Source of the DNA: JAIBBG01 sp031417525
GTDB lineage: Bacteria; Bacteroidota; Bacteroidia; Flavobacteriales_D; Sanyastnellaceae
Assembly: GCA_031417525.1 (NCBI GenBank)
Contig: JANOVT010000332.1
Coordinates: 31,215-95,214 of the forward strand
Direction: 5' to 3'
DNA: 64,000 nt
How positions within the stretch are numbered: the first letter of the stretch is position 1; each line of letters begins with the position of its first letter. Shown one piece after another: positions 27,457 through 36,175 of the stretch. The position numbers and the translations under genes were made by a program. Below the pieces are notes generated by a model. The model worked only from the letters and a program-made list of their open reading frames with translations. It ran no database searches and was not told the DNA's origin.

Positions 27457-28377
27457 TTACTTTTCCGGCTGAACAATTTTGCCTTCTGAAATCAGTCGTT
27501 CAATTTCTCCCTTAAAATATTCTACATCATTTTCATGTTCGAGTGCACGATGGATATACATCAGTCCCCGAACCACGTCGCCATTTTCCGGATTGAGTTT
27601 ATATGCTTTCTGCATATTGATCAAAGCTTTATTTTTGATCAGCTCCGCGCATTCCTGTTGTGTTACAATCAAATCAAAAATATCGGTGTCCGGACCTATT
27701 TTTCTATACTTAAACACGGCCTTGTTATAGTAGATAACAGCGATGTTATAATACGAATCGCTGTCTGTTGAGTCTAATCTTACTACATCATAATAAGATC
27801 CGGTGGCCTTATCCGCAGCAACCTCATTTTCGATATCCATTTGCCACAATTGGAAATAACGTTGTCCCATGCTTTTGCTGAATTCATTGTCAAACTTTTT
27901 CAGACTGGTTCCGGGCTCCGCAACATGAATGAGTTTTCTGAATTTTTTGAATAACATCTCAGGATCGCTATCGTTGCTGAGATCAAATTCACGCGTTTGC
28001 ATCAGTGCATCATTGTAGTAAGAAGAAGCCAAAAATTTCAGACTCAATTTCGTCATCGCAGCATGTTGATTCTGTTTATCCATTTCCAGCGATTTGATGA
28101 AGGACTCCACGGCCATTTCTCGTTGAATGCTGCTGCGGTTGCCACTCTCATTTTGCTTGTACATTTCTTTGTGAATAAAACCATCCACATACCATAAGTA
28201 AGGATTATCACCTTCCAGCTTAGTCTCCTTTGCTTCCTTGATTTTAGAAAGCGCTTTATCAAACTGTTTCTCCTGACATAACCTAGCGGCTTCATTGGTC
28301 AGGGGCAATTCCTGCGCATTCATAGAAAGCGCAGAAAGAATTATGCTCAGCATAAAAATGACATGTGCTTTAATCAT
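27457..28377 (-). CDS. Secreted TPR-like protein, copy 1
   Basis: A 306-residue exported protein starting MIKAHVIFMLSIILSALSMNAQ. The start codon overlaps the stop of the YfiR-like gene as ATGA, which decides it over the ATG four codons upstream. TPR-like segments include AARLCQEKQFDKALSKIKEA and ALINMQKAYKLNPENGDVVRG. It is the closer paralogue of the following gene, with about the same length and the same order of motifs. No catalytic motif was seen; scaffold or adaptor is the best guess. Confidence 0.85.
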   Translation of the reverse strand: MIKAHVIFMLSIILSALSMNAQELPLTNEAARLCQEKQFDKALSKIKEAKETKLEGDNPYLWYVDGFIHKEMYKQNESGNRSSIQREMAVESFIKSLEMDKQNQHAAMTKLSLKFLASSYYNDALMQTREFDLSNDSDPEMLFKKFRKLIHVAEPGTSLKKFDNEFSKSMGQRYFQLWQMDIENEVAADKATGSYYDVVRLDSTDSDSYYNIAVIYYNKAVFKYRKIGPDTDIFDLIVTQQECAELIKNKALINMQKAYKLNPENGDVVRGLMYIHRALEHENDVEYFKGEIERLISEGKIVQPEK

Positions 28378-28904
28378 TGTATTGCCCATTGTAAAATTTT
28401 AATACCGGGAGTAATTTTTTTCTCATCCATCGCCTTTTTGTTGATCTCAAATCGGATCGAACCATCAATGTTTTTAAAATTAATATGTGATCCAAGAGCC
28501 AATGCACCTTCCCAATTGGTGACGATCAGTGTGCTTTTATCTTTCAATTCTTTTACAATTCTAGGAAAATCATTTTTCCATGATTTATCGATGAAAAGAA
28601 CATGAAGATATGTTGATTGCGGAAGATTGGTCAGCGAAAGAAATTCAAGCGTTTGATTTCCGATAGGTTTAGCGCCGTACTTCGATGAAGCAATTTCGAA
28701 AAGATCAGTACTTCCGAGAATTCCGATATAGAACTTCCCGCTTTTCGACTCAAGAGGCCAGTTATTGTAGTTCGCAAACTGATAGAGATAGTTAGCGCGA
28801 ATCATGGCAACAGTATTGTCGGGCTGGATATTTTGCGCAGATATCCAACTGACCGGAGTCAGCAGTGTAAGTATTAAGATAAGCCTGAAACAGATTCTGT
28901 ACAT
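28374..28904 (-). CDS. YfiR family periplasmic protein
   Basis: A 176-residue exported protein with signal peptide (cleavage near SAQ) starting MYRICFRLILILTLL; a start six codons upstream is less likely because it would sit almost at the predicted transcription start. The mature part has IRANYLYQFANYNNWP, FYIGILGSTDLFEIAS, VLFIDKSW and INFKNIDGSIRFEINKKAM, the YfiR/DUF4154 pattern. In Pseudomonas YfiR is a periplasmic inhibitor of a HAMP-linked diguanylate cyclase; here the HAMP protein of the operon ends in a SpoIIE phosphatase. Confidence 0.88.
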   Translation of the reverse strand: MYRICFRLILILTLLTPVSWISAQNIQPDNTVAMIRANYLYQFANYNNWPLESKSGKFYIGILGSTDLFEIASSKYGAKPIGNQTLEFLSLTNLPQSTYLHVLFIDKSWKNDFPRIVKELKDKSTLIVTNWEGALALGSHINFKNIDGSIRFEINKKAMDEKKITPGIKILQWAIQ

Positions 28905-28934
28905 AGCTGCTATAAAACACAAATGTGCTTATAC

Positions 28935-28942
28935 CAAAACTA
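28935..28942 (-). promoter_or_regulatory. Putative -7 element of the yfiR-like operon
   Basis: The minus strand reads TAGTTTTG, a perfect TAnnTTTG match. Predicted start near 28928 leaves a leader of 24 nt to the ATG at 28904. No TTTG box lies at 17-22 nt upstream. Confidence 0.4.
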
Positions 28943-29034
28943 GGCTTACAGGGTTTCGCGCAGCAGAACTTTAAAAGCCGTTCTGAACGATGGACTGTTA
29001 AAAGAAATACCAACCAAAATGTCTGTTGGAAGGC

Positions 29035-29553
29035 CTATTGTGCAGGATCATTCTGCGGGCCAGGTCCCTTCATGGTGGCAACATCGCGATCGAAGAAATA
29101 AAGTGCTCCTTTGTCGTTGCCAATCAGCTTCAATTTATCAAGCACGTTTCTGGCAAGTGTTTCTTCTTCGATTTGTTCGCTCACATACCATTGCATGAAA
29201 TTGTGCGTCGTGTAGTCCTTTTCGCGCAAACAAACATCCACGACTTTGTTGATTTCGGCAGTTACTCTTGTTTCATGATTCAAGAGCAATGTAAAAGCAT
29301 GATGCAATGACTTGTAATCTTTATCTGGTTGAGCGAGACTAGGGATGATGGCTTGGCCGCCACGGTCATTGACGAATTTGATCAATTTCAGCATATGAAG
29401 CCTTTCTTCATCACTGTGTTTGTATAAGAATGAACTTGCCCCTGGGAAACCATTGATCTCGGCCCATGAAGCCATCGCCAGATATGACTGACTGCTTTCA
29501 GCTTCCACTTTGATCTTATCGTTCAAGGATTTTTCGACTTTTTTATTCAACAT
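29035..29553 (-). CDS. Ferritin
   Basis: The 172-residue four-helix-bundle protein begins MLNKKVEKSLNDKIKVEAES and carries the ferroxidase ligands in EAESSQSYLAMASWAE, SDEERLHMLKLIKFVNDRGG and the later EQIEEE. Subunits form 24-mer cages that oxidise and store iron. I chose the ATG at 29553: the promoter places the transcription start near 29567, so the in-frame ATG at 29562 would leave only a 5-nt leader. It appears monocistronic. Confidence 0.95.
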   Translation of the reverse strand: MLNKKVEKSLNDKIKVEAESSQSYLAMASWAEINGFPGASSFLYKHSDEERLHMLKLIKFVNDRGGQAIIPSLAQPDKDYKSLHHAFTLLLNHETRVTAEINKVVDVCLREKDYTTHNFMQWYVSEQIEEETLARNVLDKLKLIGNDKGALYFFDRDVATMKGPGPQNDPAQ

Positions 29554-29573
29554 GCTCTTCAAATTTTAGGAGA

Positions 29574-29602
29574 CAAAAGTAACGTTGAAACAGATTTACA
29601 AA
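29574..29602 (-). promoter_or_regulatory. Ferritin promoter
   Basis: Minus strand: TTTG at 29599-29602, 17-nt spacer, then TACTTTTG at 29574-29581, matching the full Bacteroidota consensus. The predicted start near 29567 decides which of two ATG codons is used. Confidence 0.7.
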
Positions 29603-29676
29603 CAGATCACGAAAAAGAAGGTCCTGATTCATTGAGGTTTATGGTCGGTCAGAACAGGAATATTGAAGTTTCCCAC

Positions 29677-30057
29677 TTACCTGTCTGGCTGAAAATGGGC
29701 AGTGACATATTTCAGAAAAAAAACAAAATACCATGCAAATAACAAGGGTGGTCCGAAGACAAAAAAGACGACAAGGGAATCAAGAAAATCATTCTGCAGG
29801 TTCACCTCATTGTGCAACAAGTAATAAACAAAGGTTCCTGCAAACAAAAAGTACAACAAAATCATCCCAAGGTAGACTCTCAGCATGCGTCTTCCCATTT
29901 TATCCAGCACACTTCTTTTCTTCAGTATCGCAAAAAGAAAATAAATTTGAAAGAAGCCGAGCATCAATTCGCATAAAGCTCCCAAAGTTGGAACCAGCAA
30001 TGCCATGGTAGTCACAATGCAAAACACAAGATTGATTTTATACCAGGATTTAGCCAC
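29677..30057 (-). CDS. Hypothetical four-helix membrane protein
   Basis: A 126-residue, very hydrophobic protein with predicted helices at about residues 8-28, 30-46, 62-82 and 92-116, and short charged loops. No family recognised. It lies 12 nt after the FAD oxidoreductase gene and is probably cotranscribed with it and kbl, although it ends 115 nt before the ferritin gene's start without a visible terminator. Confidence 0.7.
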   Translation of the reverse strand: MAKSWYKINLVFCIVTTMALLVPTLGALCELMLGFFQIYFLFAILKKRSVLDKMGRRMLRVYLGMILLYFLFAGTFVYYLLHNEVNLQNDFLDSLVVFFVFGPPLLFAWYFVFFLKYVTAHFQPDR

Positions 30058-30069
30058 GGGTTTAATTTG

Positions 30070-31131
30070 TTATCTATACCTCTTAACAAAGCGAGTCAGA
30101 TTAACCTCTTTCATCAGAGGTTCATTTTGTGTCAGATGTTTGACAAAATGAGACGCAAAAAATGGAATCATCATTACGCCTTTGGATCCAAAGCCATTAA
30201 AAATTCCTTTGAGTGGATTTTCAGGATCCATACCCAATACGGGAATTCGATCAGGGACAGTTGGCCGATAGCCGGCGAGGTGCTCTATCACCTCATAATC
30301 AAAGCCAGCAACTTTCATAAAATCATTCAACAATTCCAATTTACCTTCTTCTGTGGGATGAATATGTTCAGGAAATAATTCAAACGTCGCCCCCAATCTG
30401 TATATGTCATTCTCAACAGGAACAATAAATTTTCCAAAGTTGATCATTCTTTTGGTTTTGAGATTTGGTATTCGAAGCGTGAGAACCTGACCTTTATTGG
30501 GTGTCACCGGAATCCAGTTCAATAAAACATCCTGTATAATTTTTGATCCTGTGCATTGAATCACAATTTGACCCTCCGCTAATAGTTGTTTCTCTTCCTC
30601 AGCAGTAAAACTTTGGATCTGCAATTTATTCTTTGCACTAAAATGTTCGCGTATGATATCGAGCGTATCAAGAACATTTAACCAACCGGCCTGAGTTGCA
30701 ATGCCGTGTCCAAATGGTTGAAGAAACTCATTTGCAAAATCAACATCCTGTTTATCAGTAAGGAAAGCCTTCAATTCCGGATGCAAGCTCCTCTGGTCCC
30801 AATCATTTGCGGAATGAACATCCGGAAAAACACGAATCAATTCCAAAGAATGAAAAACATCAACGTTGAATTTTTTTTCCAGACCGTGGTAAAAAGATTC
30901 TGCGACGGGCAACACTGCATGCGCCAGCCAGCTTTCATGTAAGTTTTTAAACGAAACAGGATTCCACATTCCAGCGGCTACTTTGCTGGAGGAGGAGAGC
31001 CTGCCATCATCGATGATGACAACATCATAGTTCAGTTCATCCAGCATATAGCCAAGAATACTTCCTGCCAGACCCTGACCAATAATATGTATACGGCGTT
31101 TTTCGACATTCGCCGGCGCAAGGAGAGGCAT
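30070..31131 (-). CDS. FAD-dependent oxidoreductase (DAO family)
   Basis: A 353-residue cytosolic flavoprotein with a dinucleotide-binding start RIHIIGQGLAGSILGYML at about residues 12-29, the acidic end of the second strand (VVIIDD) and, near the C-terminus, AGYRPTVPDRIPVLG and FNGFGSKGVMMIP, the usual second FAD contact of D-amino-acid-oxidase-like enzymes. It is likely to oxidise an amine or amino acid; the substrate cannot be read from sequence. It follows kbl by 14 nt, so a link with glycine or threonine use is possible. Confidence 0.85.
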   Translation of the reverse strand: MPLLAPANVEKRRIHIIGQGLAGSILGYMLDELNYDVVIIDDGRLSSSSKVAAGMWNPVSFKNLHESWLAHAVLPVAESFYHGLEKKFNVDVFHSLELIRVFPDVHSANDWDQRSLHPELKAFLTDKQDVDFANEFLQPFGHGIATQAGWLNVLDTLDIIREHFSAKNKLQIQSFTAEEEKQLLAEGQIVIQCTGSKIIQDVLLNWIPVTPNKGQVLTLRIPNLKTKRMINFGKFIVPVENDIYRLGATFELFPEHIHPTEEGKLELLNDFMKVAGFDYEVIEHLAGYRPTVPDRIPVLGMDPENPLKGIFNGFGSKGVMMIPFFASHFVKHLTQNEPLMKEVNLTRFVKRYR

Positions 31132-31145
31132 CTGAAATTATTCTG

Positions 31146-32342
31146 CTATTTGATCACGCCAAGCTCTTTACCAACTTTGGTGAAAGCAACGATTGCTTTT
31201 TCGATGTGAGTAGTTTCATGCGCTGCAGAAAGTTGAACGCGTATTCTGGCTTGTTCTTTCGGCACCACAGGAAAGAAAAAACCAATTACATAAATTCCTT
31301 CGTCCAACAATTTATTCGCAAAATCCTGAGCAAGTTTTGCATCATAAAGCATCACAGGCACAATTGCTGAATCACCGTCACGAATATCAAAACCAGCCGC
31401 TTTAATTCCGGTTTTAAATTGTTTGATATTACGTTCAAGATTATCACGCAGTTCTGTCGTTTTACTAAGCATATCGAAAACGGCAATGCTCGCGCCGACA
31501 ATACTCGGCGCCAGGGAATTGGAAAACAAGTATGGGCGTGAACGTTGGCGCAATAATTCGATGATTTCTTTTCTACCGGAAGTAAAACCACCCATAGCCC
31601 CGCCCAAAGCTTTTCCTAATGTCCCTGTGATAATGTCAATTCGGCCAAGTACATTTTTCAATTCAATCGTACCTCTTCCGGTTTTACCAATGAAGCCGGT
31701 AGCGTGGCATTCATCTACCATAACCATCGCATCATATTTATCAGCGAGATCACAGATTTTATCCAATTGGGCAACATAACCATCCATGGAAAACACACCA
31801 TCCGTTACGATCAGTCGGAATCGGGTTCCGGCAGCAACGGCAGCGACGAGTTGTTCTTCCAGATCTGCCATGTTATTGTTTTTATAACGATATCGTTGCG
31901 CCTTACATAATCTGACACCATCAATAATGGAAGCATGATTCAATTCATCACTGATAATCGCATCCTTTTCATTGAGAAGCGGTTCGAAAACGCCACCGTT
32001 GGCATCGAATGCAGCTGCATACAGAATCGTATCCTCGGTATGAAGAAACTCAGTAATCTTCTGTTCGAGTTCCTTGTGAATGTCTTGAGTACCACAAATA
32101 AATCGTACACTGCTCATTCCAAAACCATGGGTATCAATAGCTCTTTTTGCCGCTTCTGTGACAGCCGGATGAGATGACAGCCCCAGATAATTATTCGCAC
32201 AAAAATTCAATGCTTCTCTACCATCGGAGGTTTTGATTGAAGCACCTTGAGGTGTCGTAATTATTCTTTCGCGTTTGTAAAGTCCGGCATCTTCGATAGC
32301 CTTAAGTTCTGATTTGAGATGTTCTTGAAGACCTGTGTACAT
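31146..32342 (-). CDS. kbl: Glycine C-acetyltransferase (2-amino-3-ketobutyrate CoA ligase)
   Basis: The 398-residue PLP enzyme splits 2-amino-3-oxobutyrate with CoA to glycine and acetyl-CoA, the second step of threonine breakdown. Signatures: ALNFCANNYLGLSSHP, DELNHASIIDGVRLCKA, VMVDECHATGFIGKTGRG, and the PLP lysine Lys244 in GTLGKALGG. Length is the same as the E. coli enzyme. The threonine dehydrogenase gene (tdh) is not adjacent. Confidence 0.95.
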   Translation of the reverse strand: MYTGLQEHLKSELKAIEDAGLYKRERIITTPQGASIKTSDGREALNFCANNYLGLSSHPAVTEAAKRAIDTHGFGMSSVRFICGTQDIHKELEQKITEFLHTEDTILYAAAFDANGGVFEPLLNEKDAIISDELNHASIIDGVRLCKAQRYRYKNNNMADLEEQLVAAVAAGTRFRLIVTDGVFSMDGYVAQLDKICDLADKYDAMVMVDECHATGFIGKTGRGTIELKNVLGRIDIITGTLGKALGGAMGGFTSGRKEIIELLRQRSRPYLFSNSLAPSIVGASIAVFDMLSKTTELRDNLERNIKQFKTGIKAAGFDIRDGDSAIVPVMLYDAKLAQDFANKLLDEGIYVIGFFFPVVPKEQARIRVQLSAAHETTHIEKAIVAFTKVGKELGVIK

Positions 32343-32420
32343 GGATTCTAATTTTGGCTGAAATTATTGAAGAATAACTGAAGAAAAGACCAGATGAATA
32401 GAATTGATTCGATACTCCGT

Positions 32421-33182
32421 TTAGTTGACGTAGTAAGTTAGTCCAAAACCAACAATTCTGTAAAAAACATTTCCGCTAAACCACCTGATGTTTGTGTCCA
32501 CGCTATCATGTATATCCGTCGTGGTATAGTCCAATCTTACCGGACAACGGTATTTAAAAATTTCACCTGAAATAAAGACGCAGCAGACGTCTTCAAAAAA
32601 CTTAAAAGAATATCCCAATCTAAAACCAGGGCTTATACTTATACCATAAGTTGGCAGATCGTAACTTCTTACCTGAACTTCCTTTCGGTAATTATCACCA
32701 TCATGTTTAAGATCATACGACGCAGAAAAGAATACATTTTGTGCAACAAGTCCAAGATTGAATTTCGGAGTCAAAATCCATTGACCGAAGTTGATATCAT
32801 TTGCCACTTGAACGGATGCCAATCTCGAGTTGTATGATCCCTCATTGATATTTTTTGTCGTAACAAAAAAACCAATCGTATCAATTGTTGATCGCGCATA
32901 AGCGGACATTGCATCTCCATTGATGGGTGAGTTTAACAAGGAAAAAGAAAGTCCAAGTTTCCATCCGCTACCAATACCACTGTGACAATCGGCGTGCAAT
33001 CCATAGCCTGTTTTAGCGTATTGCAACAATCCCCCTGACTTCATTCTATCCGGTTTATCTGGTCCTCCGGGAAAAAGTATTCCGATGGATGCTGATGCAT
33101 CCGCACGCAAAACGTTGGATTGTGAGATGCCATGATGGTAAGTTCCAATCAGACAAGCTGTGATGAATAGAACTTTTTTCAT
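32421..33182 (-). CDS. Putative outer-membrane beta-barrel protein
   Basis: A 253-residue protein with a signal peptide (MKKVLFITACLIGTYHHGISQ) followed by alternating aromatic and polar strands, such as GSGWKLGLSFSLLN, WILTPKFNLGLVAQNVFFSASYDL and NVFYRIVGFGLTYYVN at the very end, as expected for an outer-membrane barrel. No family recognised. Its ATG overlaps the stop of the upstream lipoprotein gene (ATGA), so the two act as a pair. Its end lies 78 nt before the start of kbl. Confidence 0.72.
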   Translation of the reverse strand: MKKVLFITACLIGTYHHGISQSNVLRADASASIGILFPGGPDKPDRMKSGGLLQYAKTGYGLHADCHSGIGSGWKLGLSFSLLNSPINGDAMSAYARSTIDTIGFFVTTKNINEGSYNSRLASVQVANDINFGQWILTPKFNLGLVAQNVFFSASYDLKHDGDNYRKEVQVRSYDLPTYGISISPGFRLGYSFKFFEDVCCVFISGEIFKYRCPVRLDYTTTDIHDSVDTNIRWFSGNVFYRIVGFGLTYYVN

Positions 33183-33793
33183 CGTAAATAAATCGACTCA
33201 GTGGTATCAGAGAATGAACTTCCATTTTTCATTTCAACAATTACAATGAACTGATGCGACGAAATTTGATCGGGTGCGTTAAAAAGATAATACCTGGCAA
33301 AACGTTCAGGTGGCCAATAAGAGGTCGAATCAATTCCGTCAACACGCATGTACCGATCATTGTCAAAAGGGCTTTGAAATTCCACTTCAAACAAGTCGCT
33401 CAGATCTGAACCTATAGGATACTCCGTATTAAAATCAGAAGTACTGTATATCTGGAGTGAGCTGATGGTGTCCGGTGATTCAAATCTTGGAGCTTCACAT
33501 TTGAACGCCATTGCCGGATTAGACAAATCGCGTAATCCCTTCTTCCAAGAATTTAGACATGATTGCACCGGGGCTTTACCATAAAATTTAATTTGAAGTT
33601 CAAAAGCCAGAGCGGAAATTGTATCAGTTGGCTGAACTGGTTGTCTGCCGCTATTATCCAAACCAGCTACCTCAATCGAAGCGAGTTCGGTATAAGAACA
33701 ATTATGTTCGCATACACATCCGGAACAACACGCCAGAATGTGTGAGATCAGAAAGAGAAAAAACACTTTGATAATTAATCGATTCGAAGGCAT
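33179..33793 (-). CDS. Putative lipoprotein, Cys-rich N-terminus
   Basis: A 204-residue exported protein. The hydrophobic start ends ISHILACCSGCVCEHNC; the lipobox-like segment ILAC puts lipidation at Cys22, and further cysteines follow at 23, 26, 28 and 32. The rest is beta-rich with no domain I recognise. It overlaps the outer-membrane barrel gene by 4 nt and follows rnc by 63 nt on the same strand. A surface lipoprotein and barrel partner pair is a reasonable reading, not a proven one. Confidence 0.7.
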   Translation of the reverse strand: MPSNRLIIKVFFLFLISHILACCSGCVCEHNCSYTELASIEVAGLDNSGRQPVQPTDTISALAFELQIKFYGKAPVQSCLNSWKKGLRDLSNPAMAFKCEAPRFESPDTISSLQIYSTSDFNTEYPIGSDLSDLFEVEFQSPFDNDRYMRVDGIDSTSYWPPERFARYYLFNAPDQISSHQFIVIVEMKNGSSFSDTTESIYLR

Positions 33794-33856
33794 TGTTAAG
33801 ATTGGAGTACTAATTTACAATCACTCAGCAAACTTCGATAGTCTCCTTCGAATCTA

Positions 33857-34573
33857 TCAGGACGAGAAAATATTATCACATGCGAACTTCGCCGCCTTTT
33901 GTTCAGCAACTTTTTTCGAAGCCCCCTCACCAGTTCCATTTTCCTGTCCATCAATCAATAATACAACACGGTAAAAACTGCTTCCACCTTCATTTCGATG
34001 ATTCAACACTTTAAATTCAATGGTTTTTTTATACTTCTGACTCCATTCGTGCAATTTGCTTTTATAATCCACATCATCGTGCACACGTGCGTCCAGGCCG
34101 TGTTCCTTGAGAAGCTTCAACACGATGTCACGCGTGACATTGTATCCTTTGTCTAGATAAACTGCACCAATAATTGCTTCAAGAGCGTTCCCAACGATTG
34201 AATCATGCATTTCCTGTTTGCCCAGGTTGAGATGAAGCATTTCGTGAATTTTGAGCGTATACCCAACCATGTTAAGGTTTTCCCTACGTACGACCTTACT
34301 CTTCATTTTTGTGAGTTCACCCTCAGGTAGCAGTGGATACTTGTTATATAGGTAATGTGCAACAATTGAATCCAGAACCGAATCACCTAAAAACTCCAGC
34401 CGCTCATTGCTGTTTTTAAGACCGGGTTTTATACGCACAGCGGCAGAACTGTGTCTCAGCGCTTGCTCATACATAGTGGTGTCAGAAGGGGCATATCCAA
34501 ATGCTTTCCTCACAAAAGACTGAATTTCCTTATTCGACTTTTTCTTCCTGAAAAATGGAAATTTCCAGATCAT
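33857..34573 (-). CDS. rnc: Ribonuclease III
   Basis: The 238-residue double-strand RNase processes rRNA precursors and structured mRNA. The catalytic signature NERLEFLGDSVLDSIVAHYL lies near residue 56, a second acidic set at MHDSIVGNALEAIIGAVYLD near 122, and a C-terminal dsRNA-binding domain at about 168-236 (GEGASKKVAEQKAAKFAC). It overlaps fabF by 4 nt (ATGA), as in many Bacteroidota acpP-fabF-rnc operons. Confidence 0.96.
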   Translation of the reverse strand: MIWKFPFFRKKKSNKEIQSFVRKAFGYAPSDTTMYEQALRHSSAAVRIKPGLKNSNERLEFLGDSVLDSIVAHYLYNKYPLLPEGELTKMKSKVVRRENLNMVGYTLKIHEMLHLNLGKQEMHDSIVGNALEAIIGAVYLDKGYNVTRDIVLKLLKEHGLDARVHDDVDYKSKLHEWSQKYKKTIEFKVLNHRNEGGSSFYRVVLLIDGQENGTGEGASKKVAEQKAAKFACDNIFSS

Positions 34574-35820
34574 TCAATCTTTCTGAAAATGGCAGAAGTG
34601 TTGTGACCTCCAAATCCGAATGTATTACTCATTGCGGCAGTGACAGTCCTTGATTGCGCCTTGTTAAAAGTAAAATTCAAGTTTGGATCAAGCTCCGGAT
34701 CGGTCGTTGAGAAGTTGATAGTTGGCGGAATAATACCATGTTTTATGGCCATGATAGCTGCAATCGCCTCGATTGCACCAGCGGCCCCAAGCAGATGACC
34801 GGTCATTGATTTAGTGCTTGAAATATTAAGACTATAAGCAGCCTCGCCAAAAACATCTTGAATGGCCCGGGATTCCTGCACATCCCCGAGAGGTGTAGAA
34901 GTGCCGTGCACATTCACATATTGAATATCATTTACGGTCATGCCGGCATCTTCAAGTGCGTTGCGCATAACGAGCTTCGCCCCGAGTCCATCCGGATGAG
35001 GAGCTGTGATGTGGTAGGCATCGGCACTTAGTCCGCCGCCCATCACTTCACAATAAATTTTAGCGCCGCGTGCTTTCGCGTGCTCGTATTCTTCGAGAAT
35101 AAGACAACCGGCACCTTCTCCGAGGACGAATCCATCGCGCGTTTGATCAAACGGACGGGAAGCAGTTGCATAATTGTCGTTATTTTCTGACAATGCTTTA
35201 CAAGCGTTAAAACCGCCAACACCGGCTTCGGTGACAGCAGCCTCCGATCCACCGGTAACAATGATGTCCGATTTACCTAACCTGATGAGGTTAAAAGCAT
35301 CGATCATAGCATTATTGGAAGAAGCACAGGCAGAAGTTGTCGTGTAATTCGGACCTCGGAATCCGTAAATAATGGAGATATGCCCTGAAGCGATATCTGC
35401 AATCATTTTCGGAATGAAAAATGGATTGAATCTTGGCGTACCATCTCCTTTGGCGTATGCGATGCACTCTTCCTGAAAAGTGAGCAAGCCGCCAATACCA
35501 GAACCCCAGATCACTCCAACGCGATCCTTATTGACTAAATCGAGACCCATTCCTGAGTCCAGAATAGCTTCCTTCGCAACAACCAGAGCGTAGTGTGTAT
35601 ACGGATCCATGCGACGCGCCTCTTTCCTTTCAATGTGGTCTTCCACATTAAAATTCTTGAGTTCGCAAGCGAACCTCGTTTTGAACTTAGAGGCATCGAA
35701 ATGGGTGATCAGATTAGCACCACTCACTCCATTAACAAGACCGGACCAATAATCATTCAGATTATTGCCCAGTGGTGTAAGTGCTCCAAGTCCCGTGACA
35801 ACTACCCTCTTGAGCTGCAT
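34570..35820 (-). CDS. fabF: 3-oxoacyl-[acyl-carrier-protein] synthase II
   Basis: The 416-residue condensing enzyme extends acyl-ACP with malonyl-ACP in fatty-acid synthesis. Thiolase-fold signatures are clear: RVVVTGLGALTPLGNN at the start, active Cys165 in TTSACASSNNA, the first His in VNVHGTSTPLGD and the second in SMTGHLLGAAGAIEA, and NTFGFGGHN near the end. It lies 26 nt after acpP and overlaps rnc. Confidence 0.97.
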   Translation of the reverse strand: MQLKRVVVTGLGALTPLGNNLNDYWSGLVNGVSGANLITHFDASKFKTRFACELKNFNVEDHIERKEARRMDPYTHYALVVAKEAILDSGMGLDLVNKDRVGVIWGSGIGGLLTFQEECIAYAKGDGTPRFNPFFIPKMIADIASGHISIIYGFRGPNYTTTSACASSNNAMIDAFNLIRLGKSDIIVTGGSEAAVTEAGVGGFNACKALSENNDNYATASRPFDQTRDGFVLGEGAGCLILEEYEHAKARGAKIYCEVMGGGLSADAYHITAPHPDGLGAKLVMRNALEDAGMTVNDIQYVNVHGTSTPLGDVQESRAIQDVFGEAAYSLNISSTKSMTGHLLGAAGAIEAIAAIMAIKHGIIPPTINFSTTDPELDPNLNFTFNKAQSRTVTAAMSNTFGFGGHNTSAIFRKIE

Positions 35821-35846
35821 AGGAAAATTATTTTTTGTAAAGCAAA

Positions 35847-36083
35847 TTACTTCGAGTTACCCTCGATATAATCGATTGCCTGACCAACAGTTGCAATCTT
35901 TTCAGCCTGATCATCCGGAATCGCGATATTGAATTCTTTCTCGAATTCCATGATGAGCTCGACTGTATCCAAAGAGTCTGCGCCAAGATCATTGGTGAAG
36001 CTAGCCTCGCGGGTTACTTCCGCCTCTTCAACGCCCAATTTATCCACGATAATGGCGGTTACTTTCTTTGCTACGTCTGACAT
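35847..36083 (-). CDS. acpP: Acyl carrier protein
   Basis: The 78-residue acidic carrier has the phosphopantetheine site Ser37 in LGADSLDTVEL and the usual helix II sequence after it. It carries growing acyl chains for FabF and the other fatty-acid enzymes. It is the first gene of the acpP-fabF-rnc operon and has a strong promoter 34-63 nt upstream. Confidence 0.98.
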   Translation of the reverse strand: MSDVAKKVTAIIVDKLGVEEAEVTREASFTNDLGADSLDTVELIMEFEKEFNIAIPDDQAEKIATVGQAIDYIEGNSK

Positions 36084-36116
36084 TTTATAAAAGTATTTTA
36101 ATGGTTAAAAACGGGG

Positions 36117-36146
36117 CAAAAGTAAAATTTTTTGTTCCCTTTCAAA
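36117..36146 (-). promoter_or_regulatory. Promoter of acpP-fabF-rnc
   Basis: Minus strand: TTTG at 36143-36146, 18-nt spacer, TACTTTTG at 36117-36124, a full match to the Bacteroidota promoter consensus. Predicted start near 36110 gives a leader of about 27 nt. Confidence 0.75.
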
Positions 36147-36175
36147 CATTTTTTTCAATCATCTTGAAAAGCCCG

